From Oscillospiraceae bacterium (GTDB taxonomy: Bacteria > Bacillota > Clostridia > Oscillospirales > Ruminococcaceae), in assembly GCA_029062865.1 (NCBI GenBank), contig JAIDPG010000074.1:1-5807 (forward strand): a stretch of 5,807 nucleotides of DNA. The letters are read 5' to 3'. Below, one piece after another: positions 1-5,224 of this stretch. Under the pieces are notes generated by a model. It saw only the letters and a list, made by a program, of their open reading frames with translations. It did no database searches and had not been told where the DNA came from. Within the stretch, counting starts at the first letter, position 1. Each line of letters opens with the position of its first letter. The position numbers and the translations under genes were made by a program.

Positions 1-407
1 CGATTCGTCTCGATAAGGCGGGTTTTCGCGGCCTCGGCGCCGTTTTTCATACGCTCCGCGAGCTTTATCTCCTCCTCGGCGGACAGCAGCGGTATCTTGC
101 CGATGTCCTTCAGGAACGACTTCACCGTGTCGTCCGGGAGCAGCTCGGAGGCGTCCGCGTCGTCATCATAATCGCGCTCGGAATAATCGAGAATGTTCTC
201 AATATCGATCTCGGAATCGTAATTATCCGTGATTTCGATATTCATATTGGAAATTTTTTCGTATATCCTGTCAATCTGCCGCGCATCGAAGCTCAGCTCC
301 TCCAGCGCGTCGGTAATTTCCTTCGCGGTGAGGCTGCCGCGCTGTTTGCCTTGGTTGAACAGCTCTTCCAATACGTTATTTGCGTTATTGCCGCTGTTTT
401 CGCTCAT
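1..407 (-). CDS. rpoD: RNA polymerase primary sigma factor RpoD/SigA, N-terminal part (3' end beyond the left edge)
   Basis: This is the start of the housekeeping sigma factor, which directs RNA polymerase to -10/-35 promoters. The window holds the ATG (405-407) and 135 complete codons; the rest lies off the left edge. Residues 1-90 are a poorly conserved, increasingly acidic stretch (DYDDDADASELLPDD near residues 79-93) matching region 1.1 and its linker. From about residue 93 the pattern DDTVKSFLKDIGKIPLLSAEEEIKLAERM is the conserved region 1.2 signature of primary sigma factors, and the visible end, RLIETN, is its continuation. The start is fixed by an AAAGGAG site 10 bases upstream, inside the dnaG 3' end. 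One base separates it from the dnaG stop (TGA-A-ATG), so translational coupling is likely. DNA-binding regions 2-4 are outside the window, but the dnaG neighbour supports a primary rather than an alternative sigma factor. Confidence 0.95.
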   Translation of the reverse strand, partial: MSENSGNNANNVLEELFNQGKQRGSLTAKEITDALEELSFDARQIDRIYEKISNMNIEITDNYDSEIDIENILDYSERDYDDDADASELLPDDTVKSFLKDIGKIPLLSAEEEIKLAERMKNGAEAAKTRLIETN

Positions 408-408
408 T

Positions 409-2145
409 TCACTTCTTCTCCTTTAGTAGTTGCTGCAGCAGGGTCAAATCGCCCGCCGTCATTTGGTCGGCAGGCTTTTCGCCGGCGCTTTTCTTGTATT
501 CCTTTAACGTTCTTATCAGATCGCCGACCGCGTCCTCGTCATGAGCGAAGATCGGATCCTCGATTATTTCTTTTATCCTGCCCATTTCCTGCGCGGTAAA
601 TACTTCGTTAAGCGGGGAAATATCGGGCTCTTGCGAATTTTTGCACATTTCCGCTAATAATTTGTACGCCTTTTTATTAAAATCGGTTACAAATCCGTCC
701 TCGCCGAGCTCATTTTGGATTTTTTCGAGCTTTTCGGGGTTGTGGAACAAAAAGCAGATTATGCCGCGCTCCGCCTTTTCCTCCTTCGGGAGCTTCGCGG
801 AGGCGGGGTTTATCGCGTCGCGCCGCGGCTGAATGAGGTTTCTCTGCTCGTCACGCTTCGCGCGTTTGGAATTGCGGTTTTGCTGCCTGTCGACAGCCGT
901 CGTGATCGTCGCCTGCGGAATTCCCGTCAGCTTCGCCGCCCTTGAGATGTAAACCGCGCGGTCAAGGTCGCTGCGTATTTCCGCCAAAAACGGCACGACT
1001 TTATTGAGATACTGCATCTTGCCGTCGTCGGTGTGGAGATCGAGCCCCGCGGTCAGCTTGTCCATCTCGAAATCAAGCGCCCCGCCGGATTTCTCGATTA
1101 TATCCCCAAAGCGCTCGCTGCCGAAGCTCTTGATGAACTCGTCGGGATCCTTCGCGCCGTCAATTTTCAGAACCCGCGCGTGCAACCCGACGTTCGCGAA
1201 GAGGTTTATCGCCTTTGTCGTGGCGTTCTGCCCTGCGTTGTCCGAGTCGTAGGACAGGATCACCTCCTTCTTCCCGAGCCGCGAGAGCAAATTCGCGTGG
1301 TTTGGCGTAAGCGCCGTTCCGAGCGACGCGACGGCGCTGTCAAAGCCCGCCTGGTGCATCGCGATAACGTCCATATAGCCCTCGCAGAGTATGAAGTGAT
1401 CCGCCTTGGAGTTCTTCGCGATATTCAGCGCGTAGAGCATTTCACCCTTATGGAACACGGGCGTTTCGCTGCTGTTGAGGTACTTCGCCTTGTCGTCGCC
1501 GAGAGTTCTCCCGCCGAACGCGACGACGTTTCCTCGAGTATCGAAAATCGGGAACATAACCCGATTTCTGAATTTATCGTAAAACTTGTTATTATTCTGC
1601 GACAGCAGCGAAGCCTCGGCGAGCTCGAAATCGTTGTAGCCGAGGTTTCGCATATGCATATGCAGCGTGTGCCAGTCGTCCGCGGCAAAGCCCAGTCCGA
1701 AGCGCCTTATCGTGTGAACAGAAAGCCCGCGGTTCGTGAGGTACGCCAGACCGCGCTCCCCCGCGGGGGACATCAGCTGCTCGTGGAAAAACTTCCCCGC
1801 CGCCTGGTTCATCTCGTATAAGCGAAGGCGCTTTTTCGTGTTGTTGTCGCCCGTGTCGTCGGGCATTGACATTCCCGCGCGCTCCGCTAAAAATTTCACG
1901 GCGTTTATGTAATCAAGACGCTCGATCTGCATCACAAACGTAATAACGTCGCCGCCGACGTGGCAGCCGAAGCAGTAAAAGCTCCCGTTCGGGTAAAAGT
2001 GGCAGGACGGCGTTTTTTCGGAATGGAACGGGCAGCAGCAGGAATAGGTGTTCCCGGTTCGCTTAAGCTGAACATACCCGCCCGCAAGGGAGATAAGGTC
2101 GTTATTATCCTTGACCTCGCGAAGGAAATCTTCCGATAATCGCAC
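409..2145 (-). CDS. dnaG: DNA primase DnaG
   Basis: DnaG makes the short RNA primers for leading-strand starts and Okazaki fragments, acting with the DnaB-type helicase at the fork. At 578 residues it is close to the usual ~600. The N-terminal CHC2 zinc domain is intact: C38, H41, C58 and C61 within CPFHSEKTPS...FYCFGC. The core polymerase domain follows, with FRNRVMFPIFD (192-202), VVAFGGR (207-213) and KYLNSSETPVFHKG (221-234). The TOPRIM metal site is complete: E255 in CEGYMD (254-259), D300 and D302 in YDSDNAG, then KDPDEF (332-337). Residues 420-450 are a basic linker, and 455-578 are the divergent helicase-binding C-terminus. The start codon is GTG (2143-2145). It gives the MRLSEDFLREVKDNNDL opening typical of the family, has AAGGA 10 bases upstream, and I found no usable start further upstream in frame. 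The stop is one base from the rpoD ATG. Confidence 0.98.
   Translation of the reverse strand: MRLSEDFLREVKDNNDLISLAGGYVQLKRTGNTYSCCCPFHSEKTPSCHFYPNGSFYCFGCHVGGDVITFVMQIERLDYINAVKFLAERAGMSMPDDTGDNNTKKRLRLYEMNQAAGKFFHEQLMSPAGERGLAYLTNRGLSVHTIRRFGLGFAADDWHTLHMHMRNLGYNDFELAEASLLSQNNNKFYDKFRNRVMFPIFDTRGNVVAFGGRTLGDDKAKYLNSSETPVFHKGEMLYALNIAKNSKADHFILCEGYMDVIAMHQAGFDSAVASLGTALTPNHANLLSRLGKKEVILSYDSDNAGQNATTKAINLFANVGLHARVLKIDGAKDPDEFIKSFGSERFGDIIEKSGGALDFEMDKLTAGLDLHTDDGKMQYLNKVVPFLAEIRSDLDRAVYISRAAKLTGIPQATITTAVDRQQNRNSKRAKRDEQRNLIQPRRDAINPASAKLPKEEKAERGIICFLFHNPEKLEKIQNELGEDGFVTDFNKKAYKLLAEMCKNSQEPDISPLNEVFTAQEMGRIKEIIEDPIFAHDEDAVGDLIRTLKEYKKSAGEKPADQMTAGDLTLLQQLLKEKK
418..424 (-). promoter_or_regulatory. 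Ribosome binding site of rpoD
   Basis: AAAGGAG on the minus strand, 10 bases before the rpoD ATG. It lies within the last codons of dnaG (the C-terminal KEKK), so ribosomes finishing dnaG pass over it. Confidence 0.8.
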
Positions 2146-2155
2146 ACTCTCACCG

Positions 2156-2160
2156 TCCTT
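2156..2160 (-). promoter_or_regulatory. Ribosome binding site of dnaG (supports the GTG start)
   Basis: AAGGA on the minus strand, 10 bases before the GTG at 2143-2145. It is modest in strength and lies 7 bases past the 3' foot of the dgt-dnaG stem-loop, so folding of that element could affect access to it. Confidence 0.55.
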
Positions 2161-2167
2161 AAGTTTT

Positions 2168-2206
2168 GTATTGTCTTTCCCAACCTCCGGCGGGGAAAGA
2201 CAATAC
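2168..2206 (-). repeat. Perfect 14-bp inverted repeat (stem-loop) between dgt and dnaG
   Basis: Arms GTATTGTCTTTCCC (2168-2181) and GGGAAAGACAATAC (2193-2206) are exact reverse complements around an 11-base loop (2182-2192). In the direction of transcription the hairpin begins 6 bases after the dgt stop and ends 22 bases before the dnaG GTG. No T-tract follows it on the minus strand (the next bases are AAAACTTAAGG), so it is not a standard intrinsic terminator for dgt. Short AAAAC stretches flank it on both sides. The loop, read on the minus strand, carries a GGAGG. Its likely role (inference) is as an mRNA stability or processing element, or a partial attenuator separating dgt from dnaG-rpoD expression. 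Confidence 0.85.
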
Positions 2207-2212
2207 CGGGTT

Positions 2213-3211
2213 TTAATTATTCCAGCCTTTCGGTACGCAAAGCTCGGTGAACCAAGCTATCGCGTACTCGTCGGTCATGCCGCTGATGAAGTCGCCGACG
2301 GCTATCTCTTTCCCGTCGCGCTCTGCGATTTGCCTGTAAAGCGGCGGGAGCTTGTCTTGGTTCTTGAAAAAATAATCGAAAAGATACTCGACAATGTTCC
2401 CCGCCTTGTCCTTTTCGGCGATAGTCGGAGCGGCTCTGTAAACGCGTTCGAACATAAAGTCACGCAGTTCTTTAAAGGCTCGTTCTGTCTCGCTGTCAAA
2501 GTGAACTTCCTCACCGCTGTTTTCGGCGAGGGAGCGCACGAGGCTTGTAATTCTCTGGGATTTCGTCTCTCCGAGGAACTCCACGGGGTATTTGGGAAGA
2601 TCGTTTTGCGTGATAACACCACCGCGGATCGCGTCCTCAATGTCGTGGTTTATGTAGGCTATCTTGTCGCTGAGCCGCACGACCCAGCCCTCGCGGGTTT
2701 TTGGGGGTTCGGAGCTTCCGCGATGCCCGACAATGCCGTCGATGACCTCAAACGTGAGGTTCAAGCCCTTGCCGTCCTTTTCGATGACCTCCACAACGCG
2801 CTTGCTCTGGAGATTGTGCGCGAAGCCGCCCGGAAGCAGCCTGTTCAGCACGCGCTCGCCGTCGTGCCCGAACGGCGTATGCCCGAGATCGTGCCCGAGA
2901 GCTATCGCCTCCGTCAAGTCCTCGTTGAGCCCCAGCGCGCACGCGACAGTCCGCGCTATCTGGCTCACCTCCAGCGTGTGAGTAAGGCGCGTGCGGTAGT
3001 GGTCGCCGTGCGGGATAAGAAACACCTGCGTTTTGTGCTTTAGTCTGCGGAAAGCGTTGCAGTGGATTATGCGGTCGCGGTCACGCTGGAAATCAGTCCG
3101 AAAGTCGCACGGCTTCTCATAGACCCTGCGCCCGCGGCTGTCCTCGGACTTGCACGCGTATTCGCTTAAAATAAGGCGCTCGTTTTCGATAATTCGTTCA
3201 CGCGGCAGCAT
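2213..3211 (-). CDS. dgt: Deoxyguanosinetriphosphate triphosphohydrolase-like protein (HD-domain dNTPase)
   Basis: Dgt-family enzymes cleave dNTPs to the deoxynucleoside and inorganic triphosphate in the cytoplasm, controlling dNTP pools. The 332 residues fit the short form usual in Firmicutes (the E. coli enzyme is longer). The HD metal site is visible: H78 in RTRLTHTLEV (73-82), H107 and D108 in ALGHDLGHTPFGHDGE (104-119), and D182 in RLSDKIAYINHD (179-190). RDRDRIIHCNAFRRLKHKTQVF (43-64) is the typical N-terminal family signature, and FAHNLQS (130-136) follows the HD box. Nucleotide preference cannot be told from sequence. The ATG (3209-3211) follows a GGGGGGAG site after 4 bases. It lies 67 bases upstream of dnaG, in the dgt-dnaG-rpoD order common in Clostridia, and is probably co-transcribed with it despite the stem-loop between them. 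No convincing promoter was found in the 185 bases upstream. Confidence 0.95.
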   Translation of the reverse strand: MLPRERIIENERLILSEYACKSEDSRGRRVYEKPCDFRTDFQRDRDRIIHCNAFRRLKHKTQVFLIPHGDHYRTRLTHTLEVSQIARTVACALGLNEDLTEAIALGHDLGHTPFGHDGERVLNRLLPGGFAHNLQSKRVVEVIEKDGKGLNLTFEVIDGIVGHRGSSEPPKTREGWVVRLSDKIAYINHDIEDAIRGGVITQNDLPKYPVEFLGETKSQRITSLVRSLAENSGEEVHFDSETERAFKELRDFMFERVYRAAPTIAEKDKAGNIVEYLFDYFFKNQDKLPPLYRQIAERDGKEIAVGDFISGMTDEYAIAWFTELCVPKGWNN

Positions 3212-3215
3212 TTTT

Positions 3216-3225
3216 CTCCCCCCTT
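3216..3225 (-). promoter_or_regulatory. Ribosome binding site of dgt with a run of six G
   Basis: AAGGGGGGAG on the minus strand, 4 bases before the ATG. The G6 run (3218-3223) is unusual for a Shine-Dalgarno site and is a potential slippage tract. The first two bases of the site are also the end of a TAA that closes a 17-codon upstream ORF. Confidence 0.75.
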
Positions 3226-3396
3226 ATTTAAAAATCACGGAGAACCGCTCACTTCGCTCATCGCCAGAGCGAGCCATCCTCCGCTTCGCTACGGAAAGCT
3301 CACTCTCTTTTTCCGCGATACCCGCAAAAAAGCCTTCTGTAAATGTATACAAGTTTCGACGTGCGTTTACCTTTTTTTCTTAAAATTTTCAGCGAT
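3226..3396. other. Intergenic gap yigZ-dgt with repeat-like sequence
   Basis: Two parts can be seen. At 3241-3305 there are short GC-rich words with recurring CGCTCA (3246-3251, 3255-3260) and an inverted pair TCGCTC (3254-3259) / GAGCGA (3267-3272). On the minus strand this reads as GAGCGAAGTGAGCGG and GCGAAGCGGAGG style sequence, which looks like a dispersed extragenic repeat rather than coding DNA. At 3307-3332 a second stem pairs CTTTTT and GCG with CGC and AAAAAG around one bulge and a 5-base loop; no T-tail follows, so I do not call a terminator. No recognisable -35/-10 pair or yigZ terminator was found. The 8-bp palindrome TGTATACA (3344-3351) is noted without a function. Confidence 0.4.
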
Positions 3397-4017
3397 TTAA
3401 GCAAAATCGAACCACAATTTTTGTACAATTTCACAAGTGATTTTGCCGTTGCAGCTGTCGATCAGCTTTTCAATAAACGCCTCGGCTAGCTCCTCGCGGA
3501 CGTGGACGGCAATTTTTACCGCGTCGGCGAAGTCCTCCGATTCCGTCCGCGCGTCGAAATCGGAGAAGATCTGCGGAAGCCTGCCGTAGAGCGCGTAGTC
3601 GATGGTTATCTCGACCCGCGCTGCCATTGCCATTATCTTGATCGCGGCGGCGCTTACCGCGTCCTTTGCGCCTCGGGTGTAGGCTCTCACCAAGCCGCCC
3701 GCGCCGAGCATTATCCCGCCGAAATAGCGCGTGACGACGCACGCGACGTCGCAGAGCTCCTCCTTGCGGAGCACCTCGTAGATCGGCACGCCCGCCGTGC
3801 CGGAGGGCTCGCCGTCGTCGGAATGCCGCGCCGTGGAGTTCTCGCGGAGGATATACGCATAGCAGTTGTGAGTTGCCTTGCGGTGCATTGCGCGTATCTC
3901 GTTTATGAATTCGACAGCCTGCTCCTCTGTCTCAACGGGAGCGAGGTAGCCAATAAACTCGGATTTTTTCTCAATAAACCGCGCCTCGCAGCGGGCGGCG
4001 ATAGTCTTGTATTCCAA
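3397..4017 (-). CDS. yigZ: YigZ/IMPACT family protein (UPF0029 plus DUF1949)
   Basis: A 206-residue member of the bacterial YigZ (YvyE) family, related to the N-terminal part of eukaryotic IMPACT, a regulator of translation. The biochemical role in bacteria is not settled, so none is assigned. The N-terminal domain is complete: KSEFIGY (18-24), HRKATHNCYAY (45-55), the SDDGEPSGTAG loop (66-76), VTRYFGGIMLGAGGLVRAY (95-113). The C-terminal part, about 135-200, matches the small ferredoxin-like DUF1949 domain. No signal peptide or membrane segment is seen. The start is TTG (4015-4017): it is preceded by AAGGAG at 6 bases and gives the family-typical opening with KKSEFI near residue 20. It lies 60 bases after the unknown gene at 4078-4677 and 185 bases before dgt. 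No clear promoter or terminator marks it off, so it may be read with either neighbour. Confidence 0.92.
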   Translation of the reverse strand: MEYKTIAARCEARFIEKKSEFIGYLAPVETEEQAVEFINEIRAMHRKATHNCYAYILRENSTARHSDDGEPSGTAGVPIYEVLRKEELCDVACVVTRYFGGIMLGAGGLVRAYTRGAKDAVSAAAIKIMAMAARVEITIDYALYGRLPQIFSDFDARTESEDFADAVKIAVHVREELAEAFIEKLIDSCNGKITCEIVQKLWFDFA

Positions 4018-4023
4018 TAGTTT

Positions 4024-4029
4024 CTCCTT
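4024..4029 (-). promoter_or_regulatory. Ribosome binding site of yigZ (decides the TTG start)
   Basis: AAGGAG on the minus strand, 6 bases before TTG 4015-4017. The next in-frame alternative start lies well inside the conserved domain, so the TTG is preferred. Confidence 0.8.
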
Positions 4030-4060
4030 GATAATAAATATACTTTAATACCCGTATGCG

Positions 4061-4077
4061 TCTTTAAAATTTAAAGA
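4061..4077. repeat. AT-rich palindrome immediately after the unknown gene
   Basis: TCTTTAAA (4061-4068) and TTTAAAGA (4070-4077) are exact reverse complements around a single A. The palindrome abuts the stop codon at 4078-4080 and lies 43 bases upstream of the yigZ TTG. As RNA it could form only a weak A/U hairpin with no T-tail, so it is not a good terminator. An operator-like site or chance in AT-rich DNA are both possible. Confidence 0.4.
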
Positions 4078-4677
4078 TTAGGTCGTCCATAATTCCACAG
4101 CGGCTTCATATTCCGATGACTCCACATCTTCATTATGCTTTACCCACGCCACCCGGAAAGTTATCTCTTTTACGGAGCGTTCCAGCAGCCGAAACGAAAA
4201 ACCGGAGTAATCCTCCAACATTTCAACATCGTACTGCTCAAAACGGCTTTCGTCATATTGTGGCGGCGAAACAAGCCTCTTTTGCGCAAGATACCCTTGA
4301 GCCGACGAGTATTCATAGGCTTGACGTATTTTTTCATCATCGTTCGGGTCATACGCGCCGATTGCAATGCTATAACCGTTAGCGGTGCCCGAAACGGCTT
4401 CGGTATGCTCATCGCTGTCGCCGTAATGCAGAGCGGTGCCTGTCAAACAGATCTTGTATGTTTGCTGCAGCACCAAATCATCGGCACAAACGCACAATAA
4501 ATAGTTGGTGTCCGTATTGATCGATTTTTCATTCTCTGTGCTGTAAAACATTTGATAATCGGGACTGTAAGGGTTTTTCCTCACGGAAAATCTATGCCTT
4601 CGGTTATTCTCATCAACCACCGTAATTTCTCCGCAGGGAGTCGGCAAAGCATCAATGTCACGATAAACGCAATCCAA
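4078..4677 (-). CDS. Hypothetical acidic protein, 199 residues, unrecognised
   Basis: I do not recognise this protein. With the chosen start it has 199 residues, 36 Asp/Glu against 18 Lys/Arg, and 16 tyrosines; five cysteines (3, 15, 62, 64, 77) do not form a clear metal site. No signal peptide or membrane segment is seen, so it is probably cytoplasmic. Residues 105-150 look helical, while 160-199, with alternating hydrophobics (EITFRVAWVKH, AAVELWTT), looks like beta strand plus a terminal helix. The open frame reaches a TTG at 4684-4686, but that codon directly touches the AAGGAG site. The TTG at 4675-4677 is 9 bases away and is preferred; CTG 4681-4683 is a lesser alternative. GC is visibly lower than the neighbours: hand counts of three 60-base rows gave 31, 26 and 20 G+C, against 37 in rows of yigZ and dnaG. 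This suggests an acquired or fast-evolving gene. It lies just after the rpmE terminator, with no clear promoter of its own. Confidence 0.75.
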   Translation of the reverse strand: MDCVYRDIDALPTPCGEITVVDENNRRHRFSVRKNPYSPDYQMFYSTENEKSINTDTNYLLCVCADDLVLQQTYKICLTGTALHYGDSDEHTEAVSGTANGYSIAIGAYDPNDDEKIRQAYEYSSAQGYLAQKRLVSPPQYDESRFEQYDVEMLEDYSGFSFRLLERSVKEITFRVAWVKHNEDVESSEYEAAVELWTT

Positions 4678-4686
4678 TAACAGCAA

Positions 4687-4692
4687 CTCCTT
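4687..4692 (-). promoter_or_regulatory. Ribosome binding site of the unknown gene (decides its start)
   Basis: AAGGAG on the minus strand, preceded by more A. It touches the first in-frame TTG (4684-4686), which is too close for initiation, and is 9 bases from the TTG at 4675-4677. The shorter protein is therefore favoured. Confidence 0.65.
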
Positions 4693-4725
4693 TTTGTTTT
4701 TGACAAATTTCTCCCCTGCGACAAG

Positions 4726-4760
4726 AAAAACTCACGCACAGAAAAACTATGCGTGAGTTT
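4726..4760 (-). terminator. Rho-independent terminator of rpmE
   Basis: An 11-bp perfect stem, AAACTCACGCA (minus-strand 5' arm, 4760-4750) with TGCGTGAGTTT (4738-4728), encloses an 11-base loop. The end of the 3' arm merges into a T-run, giving TTTTT at 4730-4726 on the minus strand. It starts 23 bases after the rpmE stop, so it ends the rpmE transcript before the unknown gene. The plus strand also shows a T-run after the stem (4762-4767), but no plus-strand gene leads into it. Confidence 0.9.
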
Positions 4761-4783
4761 CGTTTTTGAGAACCGAATGCGCC

Positions 4784-4987
4784 TTACTTGCCCATATTGT
4801 AGCGCTTCTTGAATCTGTCAACGCGTCCGCCGCTGTCAACCAGCTTCTGCTTGCCGGTGTAGAACGGGTGGCACTTCGAGCAGATCTCGACCTTGATGTC
4901 CTTCTTCGTGGAACGCGTCTCAATGACGTTTCCGCAAGCGCACTTAATGGTAGTCGCCTCGTATGCGGGATGAATTCCTTCTTTCAT
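4784..4987 (-). CDS. rpmE: 50S ribosomal protein L31, zinc-binding type
   Basis: L31 is a small protein of the large ribosomal subunit that helps bridge to the 30S subunit. The 67 residues are full length for the family. The opening MKEGIHPAYE is the family signature. The zinc-type cysteines are all present: C16 and C18 (CAC), C36 and C39 (CSKC), so this is the C+ form rather than the zinc-independent paralogue. HPFYTGKQKLVDSGGRVDRFKKRY (40-63) is the conserved C-terminal part. The ATG (4985-4987) follows GAGGTGA after 5 bases. It is transcribed alone: a consensus promoter at 5081-5109, a leader of roughly 88 bases, and a terminator directly downstream. No Zur-type palindrome was noticed near the promoter. 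Confidence 0.98.
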   Translation of the reverse strand: MKEGIHPAYEATTIKCACGNVIETRSTKKDIKVEICSKCHPFYTGKQKLVDSGGRVDRFKKRYNMGK

Positions 4988-5075
4988 TTAAGTCACCTCA
5001 ATCCGTAAAATCAAACTCTCAAACCCTGAAATCTTTGTGACAGCAAAGAATTGCGGATCTGAGTAAACTCATACT
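4988..5075 (-). ncRNA. Candidate structured rpmE leader (possible L31 autoregulatory element)
   Basis: The transcript from the predicted promoter carries about 88 untranslated bases. Reading the minus strand, GATCCG (5059-5054) can pair with CGGATT (5005-5000; one G-U pair), closing a domain directly beside the Shine-Dalgarno site. Inside it lies a perfect 6-bp hairpin, TCTTTG (5049-5044) with CAAAGA (5037-5032), and a repeated TTTGA pair of words at 5011-5024. A small TGAGT/ACTCA inverted pair (5060-5071) sits upstream. Leader families upstream of rpmE that bind L31 are described in several phyla, Firmicutes among them. I cannot confirm a match to a covariance model from here. Confidence 0.4.
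4993..4999 (-). promoter_or_regulatory. Ribosome binding site of rpmE
   Basis: GAGGTGA on the minus strand, 5 bases before the ATG. It is directly adjacent to the base of the possible leader helix (5000-5005 with 5054-5059), so folding could limit its access. Confidence 0.85.
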
Positions 5076-5080
5076 TCTAG

Positions 5081-5109
5081 ATTATAACATATTCAAAAGG
5101 GATTGTCAA
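5081..5109 (-). promoter_or_regulatory. Consensus sigma-A promoter of rpmE with extended -10
   Basis: On the minus strand a perfect TTGACA (5109-5104), a 17-base spacer and a perfect TATAAT (5086-5081) are present. TG one base before the -10 makes it an extended -10 as well. The expected start of transcription is about 5074-5075. This is as strong as a housekeeping promoter can look, fitting a ribosomal protein gene. Confidence 0.95.
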
Positions 5110-5113
5110 GGGG

Positions 5114-5135
5114 TTTTTATAATTTTTTTGTTTTA
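5114..5135 (-). promoter_or_regulatory. A/T-tract UP-like element upstream of the rpmE promoter
   Basis: On the minus strand, just upstream of the -35 hexamer, the sequence is A-tracts almost without G or C (AAAACAAAAAAATTATAAAAA). Its position matches that of UP elements contacted by the RNA polymerase alpha C-terminal domain. The role is inferred from composition and position only. Confidence 0.5.
5118..5123 (+). promoter_or_regulatory. Possible -10 hexamer for the divergent lipoprotein gene
   Basis: A perfect TATAAT occurs on the plus strand, about 100 bases before the lipoprotein start, but no -35-like hexamer lies 16-18 bases upstream and there is no TG extension. It may simply be part of the A/T tract serving rpmE. 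A second AT-rich stretch (TTATTATAAAC, 5171-5181) is equally uncertain. Confidence 0.2.
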
Positions 5136-5213
5136 CGGGAATATTTGTAACCGCGGCGCTTGAAATTGCGTTATTATAAACAGAGGGCAAAATTTCGCAC
5201 TTATCACTAATAC

Positions 5214-5219
5214 GGAGGT
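5214..5219 (+). promoter_or_regulatory. Ribosome binding site of the lipoprotein gene
   Basis: GGAGGT, a near-perfect Shine-Dalgarno site 5 bases before the ATG at 5225-5227. It fixes the start and shows that the frame is really translated. Confidence 0.85.
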
Positions 5220-5224
5220 ACAAT

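Noticed and set aside
1033..1821. 262-codon plus-strand open frame opposite dnaG
   Set aside because: It is antisense to the conserved DnaG core, has no recognisable domain, and is best explained as a mirror of codon bias.
1932..2183. 83-codon minus-strand frame starting at TTG 2183, overlapping the dnaG start
   Set aside because: The GGAGG in the stem-loop touches its start codon with no spacer, and the frame is out of phase with the conserved DnaG coding sequence.
2111..3043. 310-codon plus-strand open frame opposite dgt
   Set aside because: It lies antisense to a well-conserved dgt with all HD residues intact. The translation has no family features, and long antisense frames are expected in GC-rich codon use.
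3307..3332. Stem-loop with T/A arms as a terminator for yigZ
   Set aside because: The stem has a bulge and is largely A/T. No T-run follows the 3' arm on the minus strand.
3344..3351. TGTATACA as a -10 region for dgt
   Set aside because: It matches only four of six -10 positions, and no acceptable -35 hexamer lies upstream on the minus strand.
3502..4020. 172-codon plus-strand open frame opposite yigZ
   Set aside because: It is antisense to an intact YigZ, rich in R, V and D in the way such mirror frames are, and has no supporting context.
4700..4705. Plus-strand TTGACA resembling a -35 box
   Set aside because: No -10-like hexamer lies 16-18 bases downstream and no plus-strand gene follows.
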